Below are positions 8,002-15,703 of a stretch of DNA of 64,000 nucleotides, one piece after another. The stretch comes from Pseudomonas sp. A34-9 (GTDB lineage: Bacteria > Pseudomonadota > Gammaproteobacteria > Pseudomonadales > Pseudomonadaceae). Made by a program: the position numbers and the translations under genes. How positions within the stretch are numbered: the stretch's first letter is position 1; every line of letters starts with the position of its first letter. The notes under the pieces are model-generated. The model searched no databases, had not been told where the DNA came from, and worked only from the letters and a program-made list of their open reading frames with translations. The stretch is from contig NZ_CP119967.1 in assembly GCF_029543085.1 (NCBI RefSeq), positions 6,083,001 through 6,147,000 on the forward strand, given 5' to 3'.

Positions 8002-8922
8002 CTAGAGTTGGCGGCTACCCTCCTCACGCAACAGCGCTTGCAGGGTATCGAGGCGAGCACTGTCGAAGGCAGTGACCGTGCCCTGTTCGAACACCCGGCG
8101 CGCCAGCCCGGTGAGTACCGCACCGGGCGGCAGTTCGATCTGTAAACGCACGCCGCGCTCATAAGCGCTTTGCACGGTGCCGCGCCAATCCACCACGCGG
8201 CACATGTTGAAGGCGAGGTCGTCGCGCAACGCTTCGACTTTGGTCACAGGCCGTGCGCGACTGCCGCTCAGGTAAGCGATTTTCGGTTTTTTCAGTTCAA
8301 CCTTGGCGAAGGCTTCGGCGAGGGTTTGCGCCGGTTTTTCCAGCAGCGGACAGTGTGACGGCACACTCACTGCCAAGCGTTTTGCCAGACCGGCGCCACA
8401 ACTGCGCGCCAGTTCGGCCACCGCTTGCATGGCCTTGTCACTGCCGGCAATCACCACCTGATTGTCGGCGTTGATATTGGCCAGATACACCGGCATATCC
8501 TCGCAGTGCACCTGCGCCAGCAACGTTTCGACTGTGGATAACTGCAGACCGATGATCGCGGTCATGCCGTAGCCTTGTGGATAAGCCTGCTGCATCAACT
8601 CACCGCGCAGGCTGACCAGATGCAGCGCATTGCTGAAGCTCAATGCACCTGCAACCACCGCTGCCGGGTAAGCACCGATGGATAAACCGGCGACGTAATC
8701 CGCTTTGAGTCCGTCCTGCAATAACTGCCGCGATGCTGCGACGCCAGCGATCAGCAGGCACAGCTGAACCGCCCTTGTCGTGCGCAATGCCTGGGCAGAG
8801 TCGAGCAGCACAACATCCTCACCGAGTACGTCGCTGGCCTCGACCAAGGTTTCCCGAGGCAAGCGCTGAAGCATGCCTGCCTGCTGCGCGCCCTGGCCGG
8901 GAAACACCAGCAGACTGCTCAC
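8002..8922 (-). CDS. mdcH: Malonate decarboxylase epsilon subunit (malonyl-CoA:ACP transacylase)
   Basis: FabD-like acyltransferase of 306 aa that first loads a malonyl group onto the MdcC carrier, starting the decarboxylation cycle. It has the N-terminal FPGQGAQ oxyanion motif and the nucleophile elbow GLSIGAYPAAV. The His-containing region PSHCPLLEKPA follows near the middle. The GTG at 8922 is preferred because it forms a GTGA overlap with the mdcG stop, like the other junctions of this operon; an in-frame ATG at 8946 is the alternative. Confidence 0.9.
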   Translation of the reverse strand: MSSLLVFPGQGAQQAGMLQRLPRETLVEASDVLGEDVVLLDSAQALRTTRAVQLCLLIAGVAASRQLLQDGLKADYVAGLSIGAYPAAVVAGALSFSNALHLVSLRGELMQQAYPQGYGMTAIIGLQLSTVETLLAQVHCEDMPVYLANINADNQVVIAGSDKAMQAVAELARSCGAGLAKRLAVSVPSHCPLLEKPAQTLAEAFAKVELKKPKIAYLSGSRARPVTKVEALRDDLAFNMCRVVDWRGTVQSAYERGVRLQIELPPGAVLTGLARRVFEQGTVTAFDSARLDTLQALLREEGSRQL

Positions 8923-9539
8923 GCCGCCTGCTCCTGCGGGTTCCATGGATCAACCACCAGGCACGCCTGACGAGCATTTTTCAGCAGCACGCGCGCCGAA
9001 CCGCTGGCCCATTCACGCAGCGCCACAGCACCGAATGGCGTCTGCAATTGCAGGTCGACCCGGCACACTGCCTGATCGAAAAGCGCCACGAATTTGCGGG
9101 CCTGATTACGCGTGATCAGTTGCGGCGTACGCAAAATCAGATCGAGATCACTGGCCGCGTGCATCGCGGTAAAACCACTGGCCAATTCAAAGCCGACGCT
9201 GCCGCTGACACCCCAGACCCAACCGCAGTCATCGAGCATCGGCCGCAGTTGTTGCAGCGCCTGCATCACTGGCAGATCGCGCTCGCAATCGACATGACAC
9301 AGCGCTTCGGGACTGACCCGACAGGTAATCGAATCAATAGCCATGAATGCCGCCAACCGCTGTTGGCGCAATACGCCGCGCACGCCGACCGCGATTAAAC
9401 CTTCCTCGCTCAACGCCCGCCGCACCACCACCGGTTGCCCGGCGGCCAGCGACTCGACTGCCCACTGCGGCGCACCCGCCGGCAACTGCGCCGGGGTCAT
9501 ACCCCAGAGCAGATCGTGAGCCAGAGGGGTGATCACCAC
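8919..9539 (-). CDS. mdcG: Phosphoribosyl-dephospho-CoA transferase (holo-MdcC synthase)
   Basis: Attaches the 2'-(5''-triphosphoribosyl)-3'-dephospho-CoA prosthetic group to the serine of MdcC. The 206-aa protein shows a nucleotidyltransferase-like acidic motif, SDLDLIL, preceded by Ala-Ala in the middle of the chain, where metal-binding aspartates are expected. Two adjacent GTG codons (9539 and 9536) are possible starts; the second gives a four-base overlap with the mdcE stop. It works downstream of MdcB, which makes the prosthetic group precursor. Confidence 0.88.
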   Translation of the reverse strand: MVITPLAHDLLWGMTPAQLPAGAPQWAVESLAAGQPVVVRRALSEEGLIAVGVRGVLRQQRLAAFMAIDSITCRVSPEALCHVDCERDLPVMQALQQLRPMLDDCGWVWGVSGSVGFELASGFTAMHAASDLDLILRTPQLITRNQARKFVALFDQAVCRVDLQLQTPFGAVALREWASGSARVLLKNARQACLVVDPWNPQEQAA

Positions 9540-10318
9540 TGCGCCCTCAGCAACTCGCGAACGTTGCTCGAGGCCGCACGATTCTTGGCGCCGAGACGAT
9601 TGCTCAGATCAGTGCTGGAAATATCGCCAATGGCTTGCTTCAGGCATTCGTTAACCCTTGATAGATCCTCCGCCGTCGGCTGTTCAATCTGCTCAACCGA
9701 CAAGGTTTCCCAGAGCAATCCGAGGCTGGCGTAGCTGTCGATGTCATAGGCCATCGGCGGCACACTGGCGGCCAGCGCCTCCAACTCTTCAACACTGCGC
9801 AACGTCACCCGCGCTGCCGACGCCTTGCCCATCGCATGCACCATCACGCCCGGATCACGCAGCGCGATCAGGCGGTTGGCCTGATAACCGTGAGCCAGAA
9901 ACGCCCCGGACATCGCCTTGCCCACCAGCAACGCAATCACCGGATGCCCGGCCAGACGCGCGCGGGCATAGCTGCCCGCCGCACCGGCCAGGGCCTGATG
10001 AATACCGAGCGCTTCTTCGCGGCGACCGTAAGCCTGGCTCGGCACATCGACGATGGCGATGATCGGGCGCTTCTGCGCCTTATCACGATCAGCAGTGACC
10101 GCATCATCCACAGCCTTGGCCAGACCCCAGCCTTCAAGCAAACCGACTTCGCCATTGCGAGCACGCGGAAAACGATTGTCCGGGTCAGCCACCACAGCGA
10201 TAAAACGCCCCAGCTCACCGTCAGCGACCTTCAACGAGGCCGGCAGCCCTTCGACCGCGACAGCGCCCGCGCTCAAGGCGTTGAACCAGTTCAAACCGCG
10301 CAGTGAATAACCGCTCAT
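9533..10318 (-). CDS. mdcE: Malonate decarboxylase gamma subunit
   Basis: With MdcD forms the carboxyltransferase-like decarboxylase that removes CO2 from malonyl-S-ACP to give acetyl-S-ACP. The 261-aa protein belongs to the crotonase-like carboxyltransferase fold, alpha-subunit type. The segment GKAMSGAFLAHGYQANRL holds the Gly-rich oxyanion region. Its ATG overlaps the mdcD stop codon as ATGA (10315-10318), which suggests the two subunits are translated together in equal amounts. Confidence 0.92.
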   Translation of the reverse strand: MSGYSLRGLNWFNALSAGAVAVEGLPASLKVADGELGRFIAVVADPDNRFPRARNGEVGLLEGWGLAKAVDDAVTADRDKAQKRPIIAIVDVPSQAYGRREEALGIHQALAGAAGSYARARLAGHPVIALLVGKAMSGAFLAHGYQANRLIALRDPGVMVHAMGKASAARVTLRSVEELEALAASVPPMAYDIDSYASLGLLWETLSVEQIEQPTAEDLSRVNECLKQAIGDISSTDLSNRLGAKNRAASSNVRELLRAQW

Positions 10319-11166
10319 GAGCGCTCTCCTTGATACAGATCGCGAACCACCGACGGTTCGATTTGCTGGTCAGTGTTCAGACTGCTCAGGCGTTGCAGGA
10401 ACCATTCGGCACGTTGGCTGCGCGGTTGCGCCGGTAAACCTTGCTGGAGCAATTCACCGACCTGCTGACGAATCTTCGCCACATCATCAGCGACATACCG
10501 ATCCACCAGTCCACTGCTGAAGCGCTGTTCGCCACCGGTCAGGCTCCAAATGAACGGCCGGTCGCGGGAGTCGTATTCTTCGATCCCCGCTTCCTGCTCA
10601 ATCACCTGCGGGCCGTTGAGGCCGAGGCGTGCTTCCTGGGTCACCATCAAATAGCTGCACAGCGCCGCCGCAATCGACATACCTCCGAAGCAACCGACGC
10701 TACCGGCGACCACACCGACCACCGGTTGGTACTGCTGCAAATCGACAATCGCCGCATGAATATCGGCAATCGCCGCCAACCCGAGATTGGCTTCCTGCAA
10801 ACGCACACCACCGGTTTCCAGCAGCAGGATGGCGCGGGTCGGGATGCCGTTGCGGTTGTCTTCGGCGGCCAGTTCCAGCGCGCCGGCAATCTTCGCCCCG
10901 CCGACTTCGCCGAGGCTGCCGCCCTGGAACGCACCTTCAATCGCCGCGATCACCACCGGCAAGCCGTCGAGGCTGCCCTTGGCGATCACCACGCCGTCAT
11001 CGGCTTGCGGCACCACGCCCTGACGTTCCAGCCACGGCGACATCACCCGTTGAAACGGATCAAGCAATTCGCGAAAAGTCCCGGCATCGAGCAAGGCTTT
11101 CGCCCGTTGCCGCGCGCCGAGTTCGACGAAGCTGTGTTTGTGCAAAAGCGCTGCGCTGTCAGTCAT
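10315..11166 (-). CDS. mdcD: Malonate decarboxylase beta subunit
   Basis: Partner of MdcE in the decarboxylase, similar to the beta subunit of acetyl-CoA carboxylase and other biotin-linked carboxyltransferases. The start MTDSAALLHKHSF at 11166 gives 283 aa. Upstream in-frame sequence is Cys/Arg-rich and lies over mdcC, so it is not coding here. LLETGGVRLQEANLGL and the Gly-rich GCFGGMSIAAALCSYL are visible. It overlaps mdcC by eight bases. Confidence 0.92.
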   Translation of the reverse strand: MTDSAALLHKHSFVELGARQRAKALLDAGTFRELLDPFQRVMSPWLERQGVVPQADDGVVIAKGSLDGLPVVIAAIEGAFQGGSLGEVGGAKIAGALELAAEDNRNGIPTRAILLLETGGVRLQEANLGLAAIADIHAAIVDLQQYQPVVGVVAGSVGCFGGMSIAAALCSYLMVTQEARLGLNGPQVIEQEAGIEEYDSRDRPFIWSLTGGEQRFSSGLVDRYVADDVAKIRQQVGELLQQGLPAQPRSQRAEWFLQRLSSLNTDQQIEPSVVRDLYQGERS

Positions 11167-11458
11167 GGCCGATCTCCTCGAAACCTTGTTCCAGTCGCAG
11201 TCGCACGACACCGGGGGTCGCGCCGAAATCGTGAATATCGATGGCCATGGCCGGCGGCGTGGTGCCGTCGAACATCCGCGCAAACAGATGCTGCCAGCGC
11301 AACTGCGCACCGTTGACCGAGGTCTGCACATTGATCGTCAGCTTGCCGGCCAGGCCCGGTTCGATCAGCACTTCCAGATCACCCGAGCCGACACAACCGA
11401 CCAGCGCCCGCCCGCGTGGCGGCTGCCCGGCGGGGAATTCAAACGATAGGGTTTCCAT
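11159..11458 (-). CDS. mdcC: Malonate decarboxylase delta subunit (acyl carrier protein)
   Basis: The 99-aa carrier on which malonate is activated and decarboxylated. It carries a phosphoribosyl-dephospho-CoA arm, not phosphopantetheine. From the ATG at 11458 the motif GCVGSGDLEV places a serine at residue 25, the same number as the modified Ser25 of the Klebsiella protein as I recall it; this supports the start. The ATG shares one base with the mdcB stop (TGATG). It is made functional by MdcB and MdcG. Confidence 0.92.
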   Translation of the reverse strand: METLSFEFPAGQPPRGRALVGCVGSGDLEVLIEPGLAGKLTINVQTSVNGAQLRWQHLFARMFDGTTPPAMAIDIHDFGATPGVVRLRLEQGFEEIGHD

Positions 11459-12330
11459 CAAAACGCTCCCTGAAGGATGCCGTCGCGCTCGATGCGGTCG
11501 AGCAGCAGCGTGGCGGCAAGCAAATCGGCGGCGCCACCGGGCGAGGCATTCAATGCGATGAGTTGTTGATCGAGTTCGTGCAGGCGACGACGACCGCTGA
11601 GGCTGGCGCTGCCGCCGGCGTCGAGCACTGCTTGCGCGCCGTTCTGCATGGCGTGCAGGCCTTGTTCGCCAGCGCGGTAGAGCACGCAGGTGTCGGCCAG
11701 ATCAGTCATGATCGCGAGCAAGGCGTCGAGCCGGGCATTCTGTTCGCCGTGGCCGTTGGCGCGGCTGCGCTTGAGTTGCGGCAGGCCGCGTTGCAGCACC
11801 GAAGGAAAGCCGAGTTGCGCTTCTTCACGGGCACCACGGGCGCCGTAACGCAGGGCGACTTGGGCGCCGTGGCTCAATGGCTTCGGTGCGTAGCGGTCAT
11901 CCAGTAAGGCTAGACGTGCAGCGCGCAGGGTCACGGCGTTGGCGCTGGAGGATTGCGGTTCCAGTGCAGCGGCCGTCACCAACAGGCCCAAGGCCCAAAT
12001 TGCTCCGCGATGCGTGTTCACACCGTTGGTGGTGGCGAGCATGGCTTGTTCGCCTTCACGGCCAATGCGGCCAATCGCTTCGCGCAACGTTGAACCGACC
12101 TCGCCGATTGCAACTGCCGCTTCAGCCATTTCCTTGAACGCCGGCCACAAGGCCAGCGCTGAAGCGTGCATCAGGCCCAGGTGCAAATCGGTGTGCGCGC
12201 CATTGCCACGACGGTCGACCAGCGCCGGTTTCGGCGACAGATCCGCTTCGTCGATCAGCGCGTCCACCGCCAGATCGGCCAATCGATCAGCCAGGGATAG
12301 CGGTTTCGCTTGCAGGTTAAATGCGTGCAT
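11458..12330 (-). CDS. mdcB: Triphosphoribosyl-dephospho-CoA synthase
   Basis: CitG-family enzyme of 290 aa that makes 2'-(5''-triphosphoribosyl)-3'-dephospho-CoA from ATP and dephospho-CoA, precursor of the MdcC prosthetic group. The family signature reads [20 protein letters not shown] near residue 35. The ATG at 12330 follows GGAGCTGG and overlaps the mdcA stop as TAATG, so the more upstream in-frame start is rejected. C-terminal sequence is Ala- and Leu-rich with several Asp residues of the nucleotide site. Confidence 0.92.
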   Translation of the reverse strand: MHAFNLQAKPLSLADRLADLAVDALIDEADLSPKPALVDRRGNGAHTDLHLGLMHASALALWPAFKEMAEAAVAIGEVGSTLREAIGRIGREGEQAMLATTNGVNTHRGAIWALGLLVTAAALEPQSSSANAVTLRAARLALLDDRYAPKPLSHGAQVALRYGARGAREEAQLGFPSVLQRGLPQLKRSRANGHGEQNARLDALLAIMTDLADTCVLYRAGEQGLHAMQNGAQAVLDAGGSASLSGRRRLHELDQQLIALNASPGGAADLLAATLLLDRIERDGILQGAF

Positions 12331-14000
12331 TACCAGCTCCTGAATTTGGCGGGCGGGTTGTACAAGCCGCCGGACCACTCGACCAGATCAGCCACGCTTT
12401 TCGCCGCGAGCAGTTCGCGGGTGGCGTCGGTGCGGCGGATGCCGAGGTCTTCGGGCAAGGCGATCAGGCCTTCGCGGCGCATGCGTTCGGTGTCTTTCGG
12501 GTTGTGGCGCAGGCCGATGGCGGTGACGCCCGCAACGGCGGCGATCATCGCCTGACGCTCTTCCAGCGAGCGCGCCTTGTACAGGTAGGCGATGCCTTCT
12601 TCGGTAAGCAGGTGGGTGACGTCGTCGCCGTAGATCATGATCGGCGCCAGCGGCATGCCGCTTTTCTTCGCCACTTCGACCGCGTCGAGGGTTTCGACGA
12701 AGGTCGGTTTGCCGCCCTCCTGGAACGTCTCGACCATTTGCACCACAAGTTTCTTGCCGCGTTCGAGCATCGGTTGCTGCGAGTCGTCATGGCGCATGTC
12801 CAGCCACGCTGGAGTGCCGTGACGACGACCACGCGGGTCATGGCCCATGTTTGGCGCACCACCGAAACCGGCGAGGCGGCCACGGGTGACGGTCGAGGAA
12901 TGGCCATCGCCATCGACCTGCAGCGTCGCGCCGATAAACAGGTCCACCGCGTACTGCCCGGCCAGTTGGCAGAACATCCGGTTGGAACGCAGCGAGCCGT
13001 CGCGGCCGGTGAAGAACACGTCGGGACGCGCGGCGATGTAGTTTTCCATGCCCAGCTCGGTGCCGAAGCAATGCACGCTTTCGACCCAGCCGCTCTCGAT
13101 CGCCGGAATCAGCGTCGGGTGCGGGTTGAGCGTCCAGTTGCGGCAGATCTTGCCTTTAAGGCCGAGGGATTCGCCGTAGGTGGGCAGGATCAACTCGATG
13201 GCGGCGGTGTTGAAACCGATGCCGTGGTTGAGCGATTGCACGTTGTGTTTTTCGTAGATCCCGCGAATCGCCATCATCGCCATCAGCACGTGGACAGGCT
13301 TGATGTGGCGTGGGTCGCGGGTGAACAGCGGTTCGATATAGAACGGCTTGTCGGCAACTACGACGAAATCGACCCATGACGCTGGAATGTCCACGCGTGG
13401 GAGTTCACTGACGTCGTCGACCAACTGGTTGACCTGGACGATGACGATACCGTCGCTGAACGCTGCGGGTTCGATCAGTGCCGGGGTGTCTTCGGTGCTG
13501 GGGCCGGTGTAGATGTTGCCGGCGCGGTCGGCCATGAAACCGGCCGAGAGCACGACATTGGGGATCAGGTCCACCACCAGTCGGGCGTAGAGTTCGATGT
13601 AGGTGTGAATCGCGCCGATTTCCAGCAGGCCGTCTTCAAGCAACTGGCTGATGCGCAGACTTTGCGTGCCGGCGAAGGAGAAATCGAGCTTGCGGGCGAT
13701 GCCGCGTTCGAACAGGTCGAGGTGCTCGGAGCGGCCGACGCTGGGCATGATCATGTGCAGGTCGTGGAGCTTTTCCGGGTCGGTCTTGGCCAGCGAACGC
13801 GAGAGAAAATCCGCCTGCTTCTGGTTGTTGCCTTCCAGCACCACACGGTCGCCGGGATGAATCAGCGCTTCGAGCGCGGCGACGATCTTGTCGGTGGGCA
13901 ACACCACACCGTCGGCCAGCCCACGCACCTTGTCGAGGCGGCGCTGCTTCTCATCGCGCCGCCGCGTCCAGCGCGAGTCGGGGAAAATTGTTGTTGTCAT
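12330..14000 (-). CDS. mdcA: Malonate decarboxylase alpha subunit (acetyl-S-ACP:malonate ACP transferase)
   Basis: First gene of the operon, 556 aa. It swaps acetate for malonate on the carrier protein, regenerating malonyl-S-ACP and releasing acetate. It is a CoA-transferase-type protein related to citrate lyase alpha. Recognisable segments include [20 protein letters not shown] near the N-terminus, [20 protein letters not shown], and [15 protein letters not shown] near the end. The ATG at 14000 (MTTTIFPDS) is chosen; GTG at 14006 is also in frame. The promoter and LysR dyad upstream are listed separately. Confidence 0.93.
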   Translation of the reverse strand: MTTTIFPDSRWTRRRDEKQRRLDKVRGLADGVVLPTDKIVAALEALIHPGDRVVLEGNNQKQADFLSRSLAKTDPEKLHDLHMIMPSVGRSEHLDLFERGIARKLDFSFAGTQSLRISQLLEDGLLEIGAIHTYIELYARLVVDLIPNVVLSAGFMADRAGNIYTGPSTEDTPALIEPAAFSDGIVIVQVNQLVDDVSELPRVDIPASWVDFVVVADKPFYIEPLFTRDPRHIKPVHVLMAMMAIRGIYEKHNVQSLNHGIGFNTAAIELILPTYGESLGLKGKICRNWTLNPHPTLIPAIESGWVESVHCFGTELGMENYIAARPDVFFTGRDGSLRSNRMFCQLAGQYAVDLFIGATLQVDGDGHSSTVTRGRLAGFGGAPNMGHDPRGRRHGTPAWLDMRHDDSQQPMLERGKKLVVQMVETFQEGGKPTFVETLDAVEVAKKSGMPLAPIMIYGDDVTHLLTEEGIAYLYKARSLEERQAMIAAVAGVTAIGLRHNPKDTERMRREGLIALPEDLGIRRTDATRELLAAKSVADLVEWSGGLYNPPAKFRSW

Positions 14001-14032
14001 GCTCACTCCACGGGGTTCGCTGTCGTGGAGCT

Positions 14033-14061
14033 AAGGTAGGCGTGTGGGGTGGGGACATCAA
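14033..14061 (-). promoter_or_regulatory. Predicted sigma-70 promoter of the mdc operon
   Basis: On the minus strand TTGATG (14061-14056), a 17-base spacer and TACCTT (14038-14033) stand 33 bases before the mdcA ATG. Both hexamers match the sigma-70 consensus in four of six positions. Read by eye; no transcript data. Confidence 0.45.
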
Positions 14062-14081
14062 TCAAGCGCGGCGGTGAATCA

Positions 14082-14096
14082 TTACGCTCAGGGTAA
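14082..14096. promoter_or_regulatory. Candidate LysR-type (MdcR) binding dyad
   Basis: TTAC-N7-GTAA, which satisfies the T-N11-A rule of LysR regulators, is centred about 62 bases upstream of the start point implied by the promoter at 14033-14061. That is the usual place of the LysR recognition site. Confidence 0.5.
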
Positions 14097-14106
14097 CGAT
14101 CAAGAG

Positions 14107-14325
14107 CGCCCTCACCCTAGCCCTCTCCCGGAGGGAGAGGGGACTGATTGGGGGATGCTCAAGGGATACGCCGACCTGATCGTGCTTTACCGAATCCATA
14201 ATCGACTCGCTTTACCAAACCCATAATCGACTCGGCTTTTCAGGTCGATGTATGACGCCAGACACCTCGGTCGGCCCCCTCTCCCTACGGGCGGTCCGAC
14301 GTTTCGGGAGGGCTGGGGTGAGGGT
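14107..14325. repeat. MITE-like repeat (family C), copy 2, with internal duplication
   Basis: Terminal parts CGCCCTCACCCTAGCCCTCT and the complementary GGAGGGCTGGGGTGAGGG enclose the family-C core CAGGTCGATGTATGACGCC. Compared with copies 1 and 3 it is about 55-70 bases longer. A 25-base segment beginning GCTTTACC is present twice in tandem (14184-14208 and 14209-14233, two mismatches). Confidence 0.75.
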
Positions 14326-14336
14326 CAGCTCTTTCG

Positions 14337-14708
14337 TTACTCCGTCGGCACCAACCTATCCAACAAACGATTGACGGCCATCTCCGCCACCATCACCACC
14401 TGAGCAATACCCTGCACAGTCTTGCGATGCGTACCTTCCACCATTGCCGCATGGTTGTTGAGCATCACCGTAGCCGAGCCAAGGGTTTCACTGGCGTCGG
14501 CCAGCAAGGATTCCGTGTCGGCATTGGGATTGGCCATGTACAGCGTGTTGGGGGTGTAAGGCGTGGCCATCAGATCGGCGTTGGTCGGGCCGAGGTAATG
14601 GTCGAGCGCGCGTTCGGCGGCTTCGTGGAATTTCTTTGAGTCGGGGGATTCGTAGGGGGATGCCGGGTCGGTGAGCGGGGGATTAGGCGTCGGTTTAATA
14701 ATCTTCAG
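14337..14708 (-). CDS. DUF6124 (DUF3077-like) small pseudomonad protein, probable non-AUG start
   Basis: From memory this resembles a Pseudomonas-specific family of about 120 aa of unknown function. The only in-frame ATG (14570) would give 77 aa and cut off the family N-terminus, yet coding quality continues upstream: IKPTPNPPLTDPASPYESPD, then SKKFHEAAERALDHYLGPTN. No ATG, GTG or TTG precedes this block in a suitable place. CTG at 14708 (CTG AAG ATT ATT AAA) or one of the two ATT codons are the candidates; the CTG start gives 123 aa. The C-terminal half is helical (TVMLNNHAAM, QVVMVAEMAVNRLLDRL). A hairpin at 14707-14731 overlaps the putative start. Confidence 0.6.
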   Translation of the reverse strand: MKIIKPTPNPPLTDPASPYESPDSKKFHEAAERALDHYLGPTNADLMATPYTPNTLYMANPNADTESLLADASETLGSATVMLNNHAAMVEGTHRKTVQGIAQVVMVAEMAVNRLLDRLVPTE

Positions 14709-14739
14709 GTTCCGAAATAAAGCTGGAACCTCTTCTCTG

Positions 14740-14862
14740 CTAAAAGAAGGGTGGCAGCTGAACGCAGGTTAGCAGACCGGGGAACCTAAGGAAGCCGGCG
14801 CGCCGAAGCGCCCTGCGCACAGCCGCCATCGAATACAGGCGCTGAGCCTGACGATGATGCAT
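14740..14862 (-). CDS. Short leader ORF (40 codons), uncertain
   Basis: ATG at 14862 begins MHHRQAQRLYSMAAVRRALR and the frame continues hydrophobic to a TAG at 14742-14740, inside one of the competing helices. AAGG stands about eight bases before the ATG. It has no recognisable domain. Its value is its position in the leader: ribosomes reading it would disrupt the downstream pairing. Confidence 0.3.
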   Translation of the reverse strand: MHHRQAQRLYSMAAVRRALRRAGFLRFPGLLTCVQLPPFF

Positions 14863-14921
14863 GTGCACCCTTAGATTAACCACGGGCTGCTAAACCCGAT
14901 CACTGGAAATCAGTGACGGAA

Positions 14922-15035
14922 TCAAGTTACGCAGCATGCCAAAGGCGCACAAGCCGGCGGATTCTGGTGCATGCGTAGGCAGCGGCGCAAGGATTTGTAG
15001 GCCAGGGAGCCGTAACACCGGGTATCTTTAAACAA
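14922..15035 (-). CDS. Short Cys-rich leader ORF (37 codons), uncertain
   Basis: From TTG at 15035 the frame reads as a small basic peptide with five cysteines (TRCYGSLAYKSLRRCLR, then PPACAPLACCVT) and ends at TGA 14924-14922. No domain is known to me. A run of Cys codons at the end is what one would expect of a peptide that senses cysteinyl-tRNA supply, but this is speculation. Confidence 0.25.
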   Translation of the reverse strand: MFKDTRCYGSLAYKSLRRCLRMHQNPPACAPLACCVT

Positions 15036-15109
15036 CGCGACTGAAAGGCGTTTATTGCGCACAGAGATTGAGGATTTGTCTGTCGGATTGGAGTGTGGCG
15101 ACTGGCGCT

Positions 15110-15202
15110 TTCGCGAGCAGGCTCGCTCCCACAGGGGGTCTGTGTCGTACGCAAAATCCGGGATCACTGAAGATCCAATGTGGGAGCGAGCCTGCTCGCG
15201 AA
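15110..15202. repeat. REP-type inverted pair (family A)
   Basis: TTCGCGAGCAGGCTCGCTCC plus CACA at 15110-15133 faces its complement at 15179-15202, just beyond the chpC stop codon. It probably marks the end of the pil-chp transcript. Confidence 0.85.
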
Positions 15203-15232
15203 GAGGCCAGCAAGATCACCGCAAACTCAGGA

Positions 15233-15703
15233 TCAGTGCACCAGTCCCGCATCCACCAACAACTGCTCCAGCCCCAACAAATCCGGCACCTTCGCCACCT
15301 GCTCCCCGACCTGCACCGCCGCCTGCTCCAGCGAGCACAACGGCACGTCGACATAACTCAGCTGGCTGTCGAGCTTGTACGAACGCGGAATCCCCTGCAC
15401 CAGCAGCGCAATGAACTTCAGCTCCGGCAACCCGCCCAGCGCATTGAGAATCACGATCCGCGCGCGCTCGCCAATGACGATTTTCTGCCCGCAGGCCGAT
15501 TCAAAACTCAGCAGCGGAATCTGCCGCTCGCGCCAGCTCACACGCCCCAGATACCACGGAGGCGTGTCCAGGTCGAAGGCGCTGGCCTGATAATCGATCA
15601 GCTCCGCGACAGCGACGTTAGGCAGGATCAAGTTGCGATCCGCCAACGGCAGCAGCAGCCCGGTGAGTTGACTGCTGCGCTGATTATGCCGGCGCTCATG
15701 CAT
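15233..15703 (-). CDS. chpC: CheW-like protein ChpC
   Basis: CheW-domain adaptor of 156 aa, the second coupling protein of the Pil-Chp twitching system. Its start ATG (15703) overlaps the chpA stop by eight bases. The core reads LTGLLLPLADRNLILPNVAV, LGRVSWRERQIPLLSFE and ARIVILNAL, the usual CheW strands. In P. aeruginosa chpB (methylesterase) lies between chpA and chpC; here it is missing. ChpC may link additional receptors to ChpA. It is the last gene of this operon; chpD and chpE are not found nearby. Confidence 0.85.
   Translation of the reverse strand: MHERRHNQRSSQLTGLLLPLADRNLILPNVAVAELIDYQASAFDLDTPPWYLGRVSWRERQIPLLSFESACGQKIVIGERARIVILNALGGLPELKFIALLVQGIPRSYKLDSQLSYVDVPLCSLEQAAVQVGEQVAKVPDLLGLEQLLVDAGLVH

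Larger units (their letters stand above)
14709..15035 (-). promoter_or_regulatory. Structured leader with two short ORFs upstream of the DUF6124 gene
   Basis: Read on the minus strand, this stretch has small hairpins (TCACTG/CAGTGA; CAGGC/GCCTG; GCGC-TTCG-GCGC) and two sets of mutually exclusive pairings. One GGTCTGCTAACC segment (14778-14767) can pair with GGTTTAGCAGCC upstream or with TTTTAGCAGA downstream. AGGTTCC occurs twice (14787-14781 and 14731-14725) and competes for GGAACCT at 14713-14707. Two short reading frames lie inside: a Cys-rich one from TTG 15035 to 14922 and a basic one from ATG 14862 to 14740. An attenuator or cis-regulatory RNA is inferred, not shown. Confidence 0.4.

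Noticed and set aside
8002..8946. mdcH start at ATG 8946
   Set aside because: It would overlap mdcG by 28 bases and add Gly/Ala residues before the conserved FPGQG region; GTG 8922 gives the compact overlap used at other mdc junctions.
14337..14570. 77-aa version of the DUF6124 protein starting at the ATG at 14570
   Set aside because: Coding sequence with the family N-terminus continues upstream without a stop, so this ATG is probably internal.
14709..15035. tRNA or known housekeeping RNA in the long gap before chpC
   Set aside because: No cloverleaf, no 3' CCA context and no match to RNase P, tmRNA, SRP or 6S RNA features that I know.
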